From Bacillota bacterium (GTDB taxonomy: Bacteria; Bacillota; Clostridia; Christensenellales; Aristaeellaceae): a stretch of 64,000 bases of DNA. Where the stretch lies: positions 65,419-129,418 of the forward strand of contig JAEYCB010000003.1 of NCBI GenBank assembly GCA_023404345.1, read 5' to 3'. A model generated the notes under the pieces. That model ran no database searches, was not told the DNA's origin, and saw only the letters and a program-made list of their open reading frames with translations. Shown here piece after piece: positions 7,614 through 15,608 of the stretch. A program made the translations under genes and the position numbers. Every line of letters starts with the position of its first letter. Position 1 is the stretch's first letter.

Positions 7614-8194
7614 GCCAACGCCTCACGCATATGATTTTTCAGCCAGTAATTCCATTCCGGCCTGCACGGACTGCCGGCTCCCTGCGCCTCCAGTCCCGCG
7701 TCGCGCGCGAGGGCCAGCGCGCGCGGCAGGTGATAATCGCTGGTCACGATCAGCGGCTTCTGGCAGCCCTTTTCCTGCAAAATCGCCCAGGCGTTTCGAA
7801 TGTTCTCCTTTGTATCCACGCTGTGCGGATCGCTGATGACATGCTCCTCGCTCAATCCCTCGCTGATGAGCACCGCACGCATCACATCGCCCTCAGGAGC
7901 GGGCTCCTGTCCGCCCTGACCGCCGGTGACCACCATGTAGCATGGGTTCTTTTCATAGCACTCCTTGGCTTTGTCCAACCGCCAGCGCAGCTGCACGGAC
8001 GGTTCGCCCGAAGGCAGCACCTGCGCTCCCAGCACGATGATGCTGTCATAATCCGTAGGCTGCGGCACGTTTACCTCCCAATAATACACCAGACCGATCA
8101 GCGCGGCATAGCACACAACGCCGGCCACCACCAGCCATAAAAGCGCCAGCAGCACCTTGACCGCCCAACGGCATTTTTTCCCTGTTTTCTCCAT
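7568..8194 (-). CDS. YdcF/SanA-like DUF218 membrane protein
   Basis: A 208-residue protein with one N-terminal transmembrane helix (about 14-38) and an extracytoplasmic DUF218 domain. Family landmarks are IIVLGAQV near residue 52, VVTGGQGG near 88, the STREN-like turn VDTKENIRN near 126 and VTSDYHLPRA near 150. DUF218 proteins (YdcF, SanA, ElyC) act at the cell envelope, often linked to barrier function or lipid-carrier homeostasis, but the reaction is unknown. The gene starts 3 bases after radC ends and overlaps rsmG, so it belongs to that operon. Confidence 0.85.
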   Translation of the reverse strand: MEKTGKKCRWAVKVLLALLWLVVAGVVCYAALIGLVYYWEVNVPQPTDYDSIIVLGAQVLPSGEPSVQLRWRLDKAKECYEKNPCYMVVTGGQGGQEPAPEGDVMRAVLISEGLSEEHVISDPHSVDTKENIRNAWAILQEKGCQKPLIVTSDYHLPRALALARDAGLEAQGAGSPCRPEWNYWLKNHMREALAWVKYWGVKYLGLKL

Positions 8195-8197
8195 GCG

Positions 8198-8977
8198 TTA
8201 CGTTTGCTTTTCCTTTCGTTTCTTCATCAGTTCGGCCCGAATGAGCATTTCGCCATCCGAATTGGCCACGCGGGTCAGCAGACGGTCCTCACGCTTCTCG
8301 CGGATAATCAGCCCGCAGCCCGCCATGCTCAGCGCCTCCCTGCCGGATACGACGATGTGGTCCGCCATCGCCACGCCCAGCGAACTTAGCAGCGCCGCCA
8401 GCTGTCGCGTTACCTCCACATCCTGCTGCGACGGCACGGGCGACCCTCCCGGATGGTTGTGGCACAGCACTACGGAGTGCGCGTTATGCCTGAGCACCGC
8501 CTCCGCCACCACTCGCGGATACGCCTGCACTTCGTCAATCGAACCGCGTGCAATGAGTTCATCCGCAATCAGCTGCATCTTGCCATCCAGGCATACGGCG
8601 TAAAAGTGCTCCGTCCGCAGACCCTGAAGCAGCCTCACGGCGTGCTTTTCAGCCATGCCGCGGTTGCAGATCAGCTTGCCGGTATTTTCCCGGCTCATCT
8701 CCATGCGCCGGGCGGCGTGGCTGAACAGGCTGAGCAGCAGCGCCGCATACTGGCCCACGCCTTCGACCTTCATCAGCTCTTCCACAGGCGCTTCCAGTAC
8801 GGCGTGCAGGGTTCCGAACCTATCAAGCAGGCGGTGCGCCAAGGGGTTTACGTTGCGCTGGGGAATGGCGTAAAACAGCATCAGCTCCAGCACCTCATGG
8901 TCTGCAAAACTGTCCAGGCCTCCGGAGAGGAATCTCTCCCTCATCCGCTGTCTGTGCCCGGCATGTTCTCCCGCCAT
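8198..8977 (-). CDS. radC: RadC family JAB/MPN+ protein
   Basis: A 259-residue protein with an N-terminal helix-hairpin-helix-like region (to about 95) and a C-terminal JAMM domain. The metal site is fully present: His173 and His175 in HNHPGG, then Asp186 in PSQQD. RadC was named for repair, but its biochemical role is uncertain and metal-dependent hydrolase activity is assumed from the fold. First gene of the radC-ydcF-rsmG operon, with a promoter upstream. The C-terminus carries an extra basic tail (ELMKKRKEKQT) of about 30 residues beyond the usual end. Confidence 0.92.
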   Translation of the reverse strand: MAGEHAGHRQRMRERFLSGGLDSFADHEVLELMLFYAIPQRNVNPLAHRLLDRFGTLHAVLEAPVEELMKVEGVGQYAALLLSLFSHAARRMEMSRENTGKLICNRGMAEKHAVRLLQGLRTEHFYAVCLDGKMQLIADELIARGSIDEVQAYPRVVAEAVLRHNAHSVVLCHNHPGGSPVPSQQDVEVTRQLAALLSSLGVAMADHIVVSGREALSMAGCGLIIREKREDRLLTRVANSDGEMLIRAELMKKRKEKQT

Positions 8978-9007
8978 ACAGCCGCCCCCTCCGCCTGCTT
9001 ATGGCAT

Positions 9008-9037
9008 AGTATAGCATAAAACCGCTTCTTTGTACAA
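9008..9037 (-). promoter_or_regulatory. Promoter of the radC operon
   Basis: On the minus strand, TTGTAC (9037-9032) and TATACT (9013-9008) are spaced by 18 bases and point at radC. A small inverted repeat (AAACGCT/AGCGTTT) lies just upstream at about 9036-9055. Confidence 0.55.
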
Positions 9038-9130
9038 ACGCTTCGGCAGCGTTTTGTAACAACTGATCCATAAGCCGCCGCAAGGGCAAAAAAACGGCCG
9101 AAGGGGGTTTAATCCGCTTGAAGCATGTTG

Positions 9131-9136
9131 TATAAT
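9131..9136 (+). promoter_or_regulatory. -10 box of the cdaA operon
   Basis: TATAAT stands 42 bases before the cdaA start. The -35 region at 9108-9113 (TTTAAT) is weak at the proper spacing, so the promoter may need an activator or an alternative sigma contact. Confidence 0.4.
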
Positions 9137-9178
9137 AGTAGGTAGTATACGCATTCATCGCGGCAGGGAGGGGAACCG

Positions 9179-10036
9179 ATGGAGACCTTGTGGGCACAAA
9201 TCCAGACCGTGCTTTGGAACGTGTTCAACCGCCCCACCATCGCCGATGTGCTGGACATTCTCATTGTGGCCTTTTTGCTCTACGAGCTGCTCATGCTCAC
9301 CAAGGAAACACGTGCCAGCGCCGTTCTCAAGGGGTTGGTCACGCTGGTGGTAGCCAGCTGGGTAAGCGATCTTCTGGGCCTGACGGCGCTCAACTGGGTG
9401 CTGCTCAACGTGGTCAACAACGGCGCGGTGGTGCTGGTCATCCTGTTTCAGCCGGAGCTGCGCAAGGCGCTGGAGCAGCTCGGGCGCGGTGCCATTCATA
9501 AAACGGCCGTATCCGCCGATCTGGAGGAAAGCGGCCATATCGTCAATGAAATCACCAACTGTCTGCTCACCCTCAGCCGCCGCCGCGTGGGCGCGCTAAT
9601 TGTCATCGAGCAGCGCATCGGCCTCAAGGATATCATCGAGACAGGCACCTCGCTCAATTCTCAGATATCCGCAGCGCTTCTGGAAAACATTTTTGAGCCC
9701 AACACCCCCCTGCACGACGGCGCGGTGGTCATCCGCGGGCCGCGTATCATGGCGGCGGCCTGCATCCTCAGCCTCAGCGAGGGCAAGGGCATTAGCCGCG
9801 AGCTGGGTACCCGCCACCGCGCGGCCCTGGGCGTAACCGAAACAACCGACGCTATTTCCCTGATTGTCAGCGAGGAAACCGGCACCATCTCCGTAGCGCG
9901 CAACGGGCGGCTGACCCGCCACCTGGACCGTGCGGCGCTGGAGGACCTGCTTTTGTCCATCTACCATCAAAAAGAAACGGGGCTGTGGTCTACTTTAATG
10001 GAAAAAACCAAGCGCCGGAAAGGAGGCGCCGAATGA
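9179..10036 (+). CDS. cdaA: Diadenylate cyclase CdaA
   Basis: A 285-residue membrane enzyme that makes cyclic di-AMP from two ATP. Hydrophobic segments at about 20-40, 48-66 and 72-90 anchor it, then a DisA_N domain carries the catalytic DGA (180-182) and RHR (212-214) motifs. Length and order match CdaA. The ribosome site GGGAGGGG lies about 5 bases before the ATG. It overlaps ybbR by four bases (ATGA), the standard Firmicutes cdaA-cdaR pair controlling osmolyte and potassium balance and cell-wall integrity. The usual third gene, glmM, is not adjacent. Confidence 0.96.
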   Translation: METLWAQIQTVLWNVFNRPTIADVLDILIVAFLLYELLMLTKETRASAVLKGLVTLVVASWVSDLLGLTALNWVLLNVVNNGAVVLVILFQPELRKALEQLGRGAIHKTAVSADLEESGHIVNEITNCLLTLSRRRVGALIVIEQRIGLKDIIETGTSLNSQISAALLENIFEPNTPLHDGAVVIRGPRIMAAACILSLSEGKGISRELGTRHRAALGVTETTDAISLIVSEETGTISVARNGRLTRHLDRAALEDLLLSIYHQKETGLWSTLMEKTKRRKGGAE

Positions 10037-11379
10037 ACGCCGAGCCCAAAAAGGCTGCTGAGCAGCCGCGTCCCAGCCTGCGCAAGGCGCTCAAGGGCGC
10101 CCCGCGGCGTCTTTGGCGCCTGATTTATCATAACTGGCCCTGGAAGCTGCTGGCGCTGTTTCTTGCGCTGTGCCTGTGGGCAGGGTTGATTACCCAGGAC
10201 CCTACCCTCACGCGTGAGCGCGTGTTTACCGACGTGGCGGTCAACGTGGTGGGGGCTGACACGCTCCGCCGCAACAGCGGGCTGATCGTCCTTTCCGGTC
10301 TGGAGGATGAAAACCTTACTGCGCGCCTGCGCGTGGATGTACCCCAGCGCGAATATAACACGGTAACCGCATCCAACTATAATCCCCGCGTGGATCTTAC
10401 GCGCATCACCAAGGCCGGTGAGCAGACCCTTCGCATCAACACCACCTCCACCTCCACCTACGGTACTGTGCAGGACATCATTCCCGAAACCATCACCGTG
10501 GTGGTGGATGAATACGTGACCAACTACCGTGTGCCCGTATCCGTCAATATCATTGGTGAATATCCGGAAGGGTTCTATGGCACTCCGATTTCGCTGGACC
10601 CCTCCGCCGTCACCCTCAGCGGTCCCAAAAGCCTGGTGGACCAAATCACGCGCGTTTATGTGGACTTTGATGTCTCCCGTCTGGCTGCGAAAGCCGGCAC
10701 CGTGCGCACGGCGCTTCCCATGCGCTTTGTTAATGCCGACGGCGACCCCGTGGAAAGCGACCTGCTGGAAGTTACCAGCGCGGATGTGGTGCTGCGTACC
10801 ATCACCGTGGAGCAGGAACTCTACCCCACCCGCACCGTAAACCTGTCGAGCGAGGGGCTCACGGAAGGCCGGCCGGCCGATGGCTACCGTCTGGCAGGCG
10901 TAACCGTCTCCCCTTCCAGTGTGGTTGTTGCCGCTCCACAAAGCACACTGGATCTGCTGGACGATCTCTCCATCTCCGATCCGGTGGATATCACCGGCCG
11001 CACGGAAACCTTCTCCGTGGAGGTCGAGCCGCAATGGCCCGCCGAGTCGGTGTACCTCAGTACAGAAACCGTAACGCTCACCGTGGAAATCGAACCGGTG
11101 ATGGTGTCGCGCACCTTTGAAAGCGTCAAGCTGTTCTCGCGCGGCGCAAGCAGCGATGTTTCGGTCAGCCTCAACACCAAAACCCTGGGCATCGTGCTCA
11201 GGGGGCCGCAGCTCATCATGGACGGTCTGCGTGCGGCCAGCGTGGTGGCCTATGTGGACGTATCGGGTCTGGAACCCGGCACCTATGAACTGCCCGTGGA
11301 GCTGCATGTGGAGGATACCGATATGACTGGTATGACCTTCACCGCCACGCCGTCCACCGTTTTGGCGACGGTGAAATAG
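10033..11379 (+). CDS. ybbR: YbbR/CdaR domain protein, regulator of CdaA
   Basis: A 448-residue protein with an N-terminal cytosolic segment, one transmembrane helix (about 36-54, WKLLALFLALCLWAGLI) and about four extracytoplasmic YbbR repeats of roughly 85 residues each. YbbR (CdaR) binds CdaA and tunes c-di-AMP synthesis. The ATG at 10033 overlaps the cdaA stop and has AAAGGAGG upstream; an open frame back to 9985 lies within cdaA. Repeats are recognisable from recurring phrases such as ITVVVDEYVTNYRVPV and VTLSGPKSLVDQI, the latter matched by VVVAAPQSTLDLL. Confidence 0.9.
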   Translation: MNAEPKKAAEQPRPSLRKALKGAPRRLWRLIYHNWPWKLLALFLALCLWAGLITQDPTLTRERVFTDVAVNVVGADTLRRNSGLIVLSGLEDENLTARLRVDVPQREYNTVTASNYNPRVDLTRITKAGEQTLRINTTSTSTYGTVQDIIPETITVVVDEYVTNYRVPVSVNIIGEYPEGFYGTPISLDPSAVTLSGPKSLVDQITRVYVDFDVSRLAAKAGTVRTALPMRFVNADGDPVESDLLEVTSADVVLRTITVEQELYPTRTVNLSSEGLTEGRPADGYRLAGVTVSPSSVVVAAPQSTLDLLDDLSISDPVDITGRTETFSVEVEPQWPAESVYLSTETVTLTVEIEPVMVSRTFESVKLFSRGASSDVSVSLNTKTLGIVLRGPQLIMDGLRAASVVAYVDVSGLEPGTYELPVELHVEDTDMTGMTFTATPSTVLATVK

Positions 11380-11400
11380 TCCATGGAAAGGAGCCGGTGA

Positions 11401-12537
11401 ATGAACGGCTTTGCCAACGCGATTCTGACTTTGCTTCTCAGCTGGATGCGCGTGTTTATCAACGATTTATGGCGCCTTTTGTCCAGCGAGGATGCAGGTA
11501 TATTCTACCGTTTTCTGGCTGACAACTGGAAAATCATTGTGCTCATTCTCTGTGCAGGCGGCTTTGTGATAGACCGCATCATCTATCTGATCCGCTGGCG
11601 GCCATATTACGTGTGGTCATCCAAGCTGGGCCGCCTCAAACGCGCACGGGCCAGCCGGCACGATGAGGCGGACGGAGGAGAGGAAGATGCGGCTTTTCCT
11701 GCACCGGAAGAGCAGGACGTTCCTTTCTCTGTGCAGGACAATCCTTTTCCGAATGATTCCGCGCCCTACGCACCCGAATTTACCGGTCAGGCGTATGCCC
11801 CTGCTTATGAACCGGCGCAGGCCTATAGCCCCGCGTCGGATTTCGCACCCAGCGCCCAGGTCCCCGCTATGGATCAGGCAACCGTGCAATATGCCCCGCT
11901 GGAGCAGGGGCCGCTGTATGCGCCCTATGCCCAGCCCTACCAGCCGCCGCAGGATCTTGATCCCGTCTTTGATGGGACGGAGGACCGCTGGGAGGAGGGC
12001 GACGCACTGGTCAAGCCCCTGTGGGACAACCCCGCCGAGGGCATGGACCTATTCTTCGGCGCGCCACGGCCTGAACCCATTCAGTCCATCCGCGATATGC
12101 AAGCCGGCTTTGCCCCGCCCAAGCCGCCGGAGGAACTGTACGCTCCTGTGCCAGCGCCGCCCGTACCGCCGCCCGCTGTGGAAGCGGGTCCGGTGCATCC
12201 CGGTCTGGATGCTGAGGAGTTCCGCGAGCGTCTGGGCCTGACACAGCCGCCGCCCCTCTCCCCCCTGGAAGAGGAAGCCCCGGACGAGGAGGAGCCCCGC
12301 CCCGTCATGCAAGCCCCCATCTTCCGTCCATTTACCATGCGCAATGACGGTCCTGTGCCCGCGCAGGGAGGAAGCGCCCTCAGACGGCTGGCCAAAAGGG
12401 CGCGCGACCTGGTCGGCGTGGATGACGAGGATCATCGTCCCACCATTCACGACCTGCAGCCCACCGTGGATGTGACGCAGGCGTTTCATGAGCCCGTTTA
12501 TCCCAAGCCCAGAGATCAGCAAGGCGGTGAGAAATGA
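11401..12537 (+). CDS. Proline/acid-rich membrane protein, function unknown
   Basis: A 378-residue protein with two hydrophobic stretches near the N-terminus (about 4-22 and 41-62, WKIIVLILCAGGFVIDRIIYLI). A long, presumably disordered region follows, rich in Pro, Glu, Ala and Tyr (for example YAPAYEPAQAYSP). A short C-terminal block (LAKRARDLVGVDDEDHRPT) may be a folded or binding motif. I recognise no domain. It begins 21 bases after ybbR and overlaps the next ATPase gene by four bases, so it is part of the cdaA transcript. A membrane scaffold or adaptor is a reasonable guess from composition only. Confidence 0.7.
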   Translation: MNGFANAILTLLLSWMRVFINDLWRLLSSEDAGIFYRFLADNWKIIVLILCAGGFVIDRIIYLIRWRPYYVWSSKLGRLKRARASRHDEADGGEEDAAFPAPEEQDVPFSVQDNPFPNDSAPYAPEFTGQAYAPAYEPAQAYSPASDFAPSAQVPAMDQATVQYAPLEQGPLYAPYAQPYQPPQDLDPVFDGTEDRWEEGDALVKPLWDNPAEGMDLFFGAPRPEPIQSIRDMQAGFAPPKPPEELYAPVPAPPVPPPAVEAGPVHPGLDAEEFRERLGLTQPPPLSPLEEEAPDEEEPRPVMQAPIFRPFTMRNDGPVPAQGGSALRRLAKRARDLVGVDDEDHRPTIHDLQPTVDVTQAFHEPVYPKPRDQQGGEK

Positions 12538-13235
12538 TGCTGCCCATTGACAAACGCTATATCGTGCTGGTGGGCAACTACGGCAGCGGCAAGACCGAGC
12601 TGGCCATCGCCATCGCGCGCATGCAGCGTGCACGGGAGCCGGAGGGCCGCGTGGCGCTGGTGGACCTGGATATCGTCAATCCCTATTTTCGCAGCGCCGA
12701 GCAGCACGCGTTGCTGGAAGCGGAGGGCATCGAGGTGTTCATGCCCTCCTTTGCCATGTCTACGGTGGATATTCCCGCCCTGCCCGCGCAGATACAGGCG
12801 GTGTTCGAGCAGCCCTATGCGCATGTGGTCATCGACGTGGGCGGCGACGATACCGGAGCCACCGCCCTGGGCCGCTATGCGCCCTATACCCATGCCCTGC
12901 GCAATGAGATGAATGTACTCTATGTGGTCAACCCCTGCCGTCCTTTCAGCTCGTCGGTAGAGGATATCACCGGACTGTACCGCCTGATCGAGAGGCAGTC
13001 ACGCTTGGCCCCCGATCATCTGGTGAACAATGCCAATTTGCAGGAATACACCACCCCGGAGGTGCTGCTCGCCGGTCAGGAGCTGCTCAAGCAGGCTGCT
13101 GCACAGCTGGACCGCCCCGTGAGCATGATCGCCGGGCGCGAGCACCTGAGGGATGCTCTGCCCGACGCGCTCAAGCCCCTGTTCTTTGCCTTTGAACCCA
13201 TCATGAAACCGGATTGGCTGGTGGAGCCAGAATGA
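12534..13235 (+). CDS. P-loop ATPase, MinD/ParA-like
   Basis: A 233-residue cytosolic protein. Walker A is VGNYGSGKTE (about 13-22), Walker B-like VALVDLDIVNPYFRS (about 40-54) matches the strand of MinD/SIMIBI ATPases that copies chromosome-partition and iron-sulfur carrier proteins, and VVIDVGGDDTGATALG follows near 100. The deviant-Walker second lysine is not obvious. The role is unknown; similar short ATPases occur next to 2-oxoacid oxidoreductases, which are not present here. ATG codons at 12534 and 12537 are equally possible; it overlaps both neighbours by four bases, so it is translationally coupled. Confidence 0.75.
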   Translation: MMLPIDKRYIVLVGNYGSGKTELAIAIARMQRAREPEGRVALVDLDIVNPYFRSAEQHALLEAEGIEVFMPSFAMSTVDIPALPAQIQAVFEQPYAHVVIDVGGDDTGATALGRYAPYTHALRNEMNVLYVVNPCRPFSSSVEDITGLYRLIERQSRLAPDHLVNNANLQEYTTPEVLLAGQELLKQAAAQLDRPVSMIAGREHLRDALPDALKPLFFAFEPIMKPDWLVEPE

Positions 13236-14578
13236 CCTATGCGCTTCCGGACGCCTTCGTATCCCGCATGCACACGCAGCTGGGCGAGGAGGCGGACGCC
13301 TATTTTGCCGCGCTGGAGATGCCCTATCTGCGCGGCCTGCGCCTGAACCCGCAAAAGTCCGTGTCCGATGCGGCGCTGGAAGCCGTGGGCGGTGTGGAGG
13401 AACCCGTGCCGTGGAACGCCGTTCTGGGGCGCTATCTGCATCAGGATAGCCTCGCCGGGGCCGATCCGCTGCACGAGGCAGGCGCGTATTATCTTCAGGA
13501 ACCCAGCGCCATGGCTCCGGTGAGCGTGCTTGCGCCCCAAAGGGGCGAGCGTGTTCTGGATCTGTGCGCCGCGCCCGGCGGCAAGAGCACGCAGATTGCA
13601 GCTGCACTGTTGGGTGAAGGGCTGCTGATGTGCAATGAGCCGGTGCCCTCCCGCGCGAAAATTCTCAGCCGCAACATCGAGCGTATGGGCGTACCCAACG
13701 CACTGGTGGTGAGCGCCCAGCCGGAGGTGCTGGCCGCACGCTGGCCCGGCGCATTTGACGCCGTGCTGGTGGACGCCCCCTGTAGCGGCGAGGGCATGTT
13801 CCGCCGCCACCCCGAAACCCGCGCCGAGTGGACCCCCGCCGCACCTGCGGGCTGTGCCGAGCGGCAGCGGCGTATTCTCGGCTGTGCGGCCGCGATGCTG
13901 CGCCCCGGCGGACGGCTGGTGTACAGCACCTGCACCCTCTCCCCCGAAGAAAATGAAGAAACCGTGCGCTGGTTTCTCCAGGAGCATCCCGACTTTTCGG
14001 CGCAGCCCTTTTCCCTGCCGGGCAATCATGGCACATTGGCCGCTCCGGAAGGCATGCTGCGCCTCTATCCCCACCGCGTGCGCGGCGAAGGGCACTTCGT
14101 AGCCTGCCTGCGCCGCGCCGGAGACGCACCCGCGGCGGATCTGATGAGGCCTGCGGCGGAGCGGCTCTCGCCGCCTGCGCCCGCTCTGCGCGCCGCTTAT
14201 TCAGTCTTTGCCGGGCCTCTTCGCGGCCTGCCGGCTGCCAACGCCCAGCTGGGCGACGCGCTGCTCTCCGCGCCCGATCTGCCGCCGCTGGACGGGATTC
14301 GCGTGCTGCGCGCGGGCGTGCAGCTGGGCGTGATGAAGGGCAAAGTCTTTGCCCCTGATCACGCGCTGGCCATGGTGCTTTCCCCCGCCTGCGGCCTGCC
14401 GGTGCTTTCGCTGGACCGCGCCGGGGCGCTGCGCTATCAGAGCGGCGAAGCGCTGCCCGCGCCGGAAGGCATGAGCGGCTGGGCACTGGCCGTATATGAG
14501 GGCCTTGTGCTGGGCTTTGGCAAGGCCAGCGGCGGGCAGTTCAAGAATCACTATCCAAAGGGCCTGCGCAGACCGTAA
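13232..14578 (+). CDS. rRNA (cytosine-5) methyltransferase of the NOL1/NOP2/sun family, RsmF-like
   Basis: A 448-residue SAM-dependent RNA m5C methyltransferase. The SAM-binding motif VLDLCAAPGGKSTQIA lies at 108-123. The two catalytic cysteines are Cys184 in DAPCSGEGMFRR and Cys234 in YSTCTLSPEE. A C-terminal RsmF-type domain (about 290-448, ending GQFKNHYPKGLRR) suggests a 16S rRNA target such as C1407, but the target base cannot be read from sequence. The ATG at 13232 overlaps the previous stop by four bases. Confidence 0.9.
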   Translation: MTYALPDAFVSRMHTQLGEEADAYFAALEMPYLRGLRLNPQKSVSDAALEAVGGVEEPVPWNAVLGRYLHQDSLAGADPLHEAGAYYLQEPSAMAPVSVLAPQRGERVLDLCAAPGGKSTQIAAALLGEGLLMCNEPVPSRAKILSRNIERMGVPNALVVSAQPEVLAARWPGAFDAVLVDAPCSGEGMFRRHPETRAEWTPAAPAGCAERQRRILGCAAAMLRPGGRLVYSTCTLSPEENEETVRWFLQEHPDFSAQPFSLPGNHGTLAAPEGMLRLYPHRVRGEGHFVACLRRAGDAPAADLMRPAAERLSPPAPALRAAYSVFAGPLRGLPAANAQLGDALLSAPDLPPLDGIRVLRAGVQLGVMKGKVFAPDHALAMVLSPACGLPVLSLDRAGALRYQSGEALPAPEGMSGWALAVYEGLVLGFGKASGGQFKNHYPKGLRRP

Positions 14579-14594
14579 ACTAAAGGAGCACTGC

Positions 14595-15536
14595 ATGGAA
14601 ACCATCCGCTTGAAGGGCATTGACCTGCCTGTATCCCGCCTGTGCGCGGGCGGCTGCCCCGCCGGGGAATACGGCTGGGGGCAGGTGGACCACGATCAGA
14701 TCGAAGGGGCGCTTCGCCGCGCCTTTGAATGCGGCGTCAACTTCTTTGACACCGCCGATACCTATGGCCTGGGCCGGTCGGAAAGCAACATCGGGCAGGC
14801 GCTGCACGATGTGCGCAGCCGCGTGGTCATCGCCAGCAAATTTGGGGTGCGCGTGGAAAACGGCCACACCTTTTACGATAACAGCCCCGCCTATATTGAC
14901 CGGGCGTTGGCCGCCAGCCTCAAACGTCTTGAGACGGACTATATCGACCTCTATCAGGTGCATTATCTGGATGGCGTGACCCCTGTTGATGAAATGATGG
15001 AGGCGCTGCTCAAACACAAGCGTGCCGGGCGCATCCGCGCGATCGGGCTGAGCAACGTGACCCCTGCGCAGGCCGGCGCCTTTGCCCCCTACCGGGACGA
15101 AGTGGCTTCGTTTCAGAATCACTACAGCCTGGCTCACTGCGACGACGAGGCCGCCATGCTCGAAACCGCGCGCCTGCTGGATGCCGCGCTGCTTACCTGG
15201 GGCAGTCTGGGGCAGGGCATCCTGACTGGCAAATACGGGGCAGACGTGCATTTTGAAAAGGACGACCGCCGCAGCCGTGCCGTTTATGACAACTTCTACG
15301 GCGGCAAGCTGCGCCGCAACCTGCACATCGTGGATGTGATGCGCCCCATCGCGGAGGCGCACAGCGTATCCGTGGCAGCCGTAGCGGTGCGCTGGATTCT
15401 GGACCATCTGCCCCAGAGCGTGGTCATCGCGGGCATGAAAAGCCCCGCCCAGGCCGAGGCCAACGCTGTAGCGCTCACCTTCCGCCTCACGCAGGACGAG
15501 GTGGCCGCGCTGGAGGCGGCGAGCCGGGAATCATAA
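14595..15536 (+). CDS. Aldo/keto reductase
   Basis: A 313-residue TIM-barrel oxidoreductase, presumably NADPH-dependent. The catalytic tetrad is complete: Asp52 and Tyr57 in FDTADTYG, Lys82 in ASKFG, and His123 in YQVHYLD. The C-terminal half has the cofactor region AIGLSN and later GMKSPAQ. The start at 14595 has AAAGGAG at 14582-14588; the frame opens further upstream inside the methyltransferase gene. It is the last gene of the plus-strand run and ends in a bidirectional terminator. Substrate unknown; it resembles the YhdN/IolS-type general stress and sugar-aldehyde reductases. Confidence 0.9.
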   Translation: METIRLKGIDLPVSRLCAGGCPAGEYGWGQVDHDQIEGALRRAFECGVNFFDTADTYGLGRSESNIGQALHDVRSRVVIASKFGVRVENGHTFYDNSPAYIDRALAASLKRLETDYIDLYQVHYLDGVTPVDEMMEALLKHKRAGRIRAIGLSNVTPAQAGAFAPYRDEVASFQNHYSLAHCDDEAAMLETARLLDAALLTWGSLGQGILTGKYGADVHFEKDDRRSRAVYDNFYGGKLRRNLHIVDVMRPIAEAHSVSVAAVAVRWILDHLPQSVVIAGMKSPAQAEANAVALTFRLTQDEVAALEAASRES

Positions 15537-15554
15537 GTCCGAAACGAAAAAAAG

Positions 15555-15591
15555 AAAGAGGACGCGCCCTTTTCTGCGGTGCGTCCTCTTT
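15555..15591. terminator. Bidirectional terminator between convergent genes
   Basis: Arms 15555-15568 and 15578-15591 pair in 13 of 14 positions. The outer arms are A-rich and T-rich, so each strand gets a T tail. It separates the aldo/keto reductase from the acyl-CoA synthetase. Confidence 0.8.
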
Positions 15592-15608
15592 ATGTCTGGC
15601 CTGTTCCA

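Noticed and set aside
9967..11307. 446-codon open frame on the minus strand
   Set aside because: Antisense shadow of ybbR, rich in Gly and His, no ribosome site or motif.
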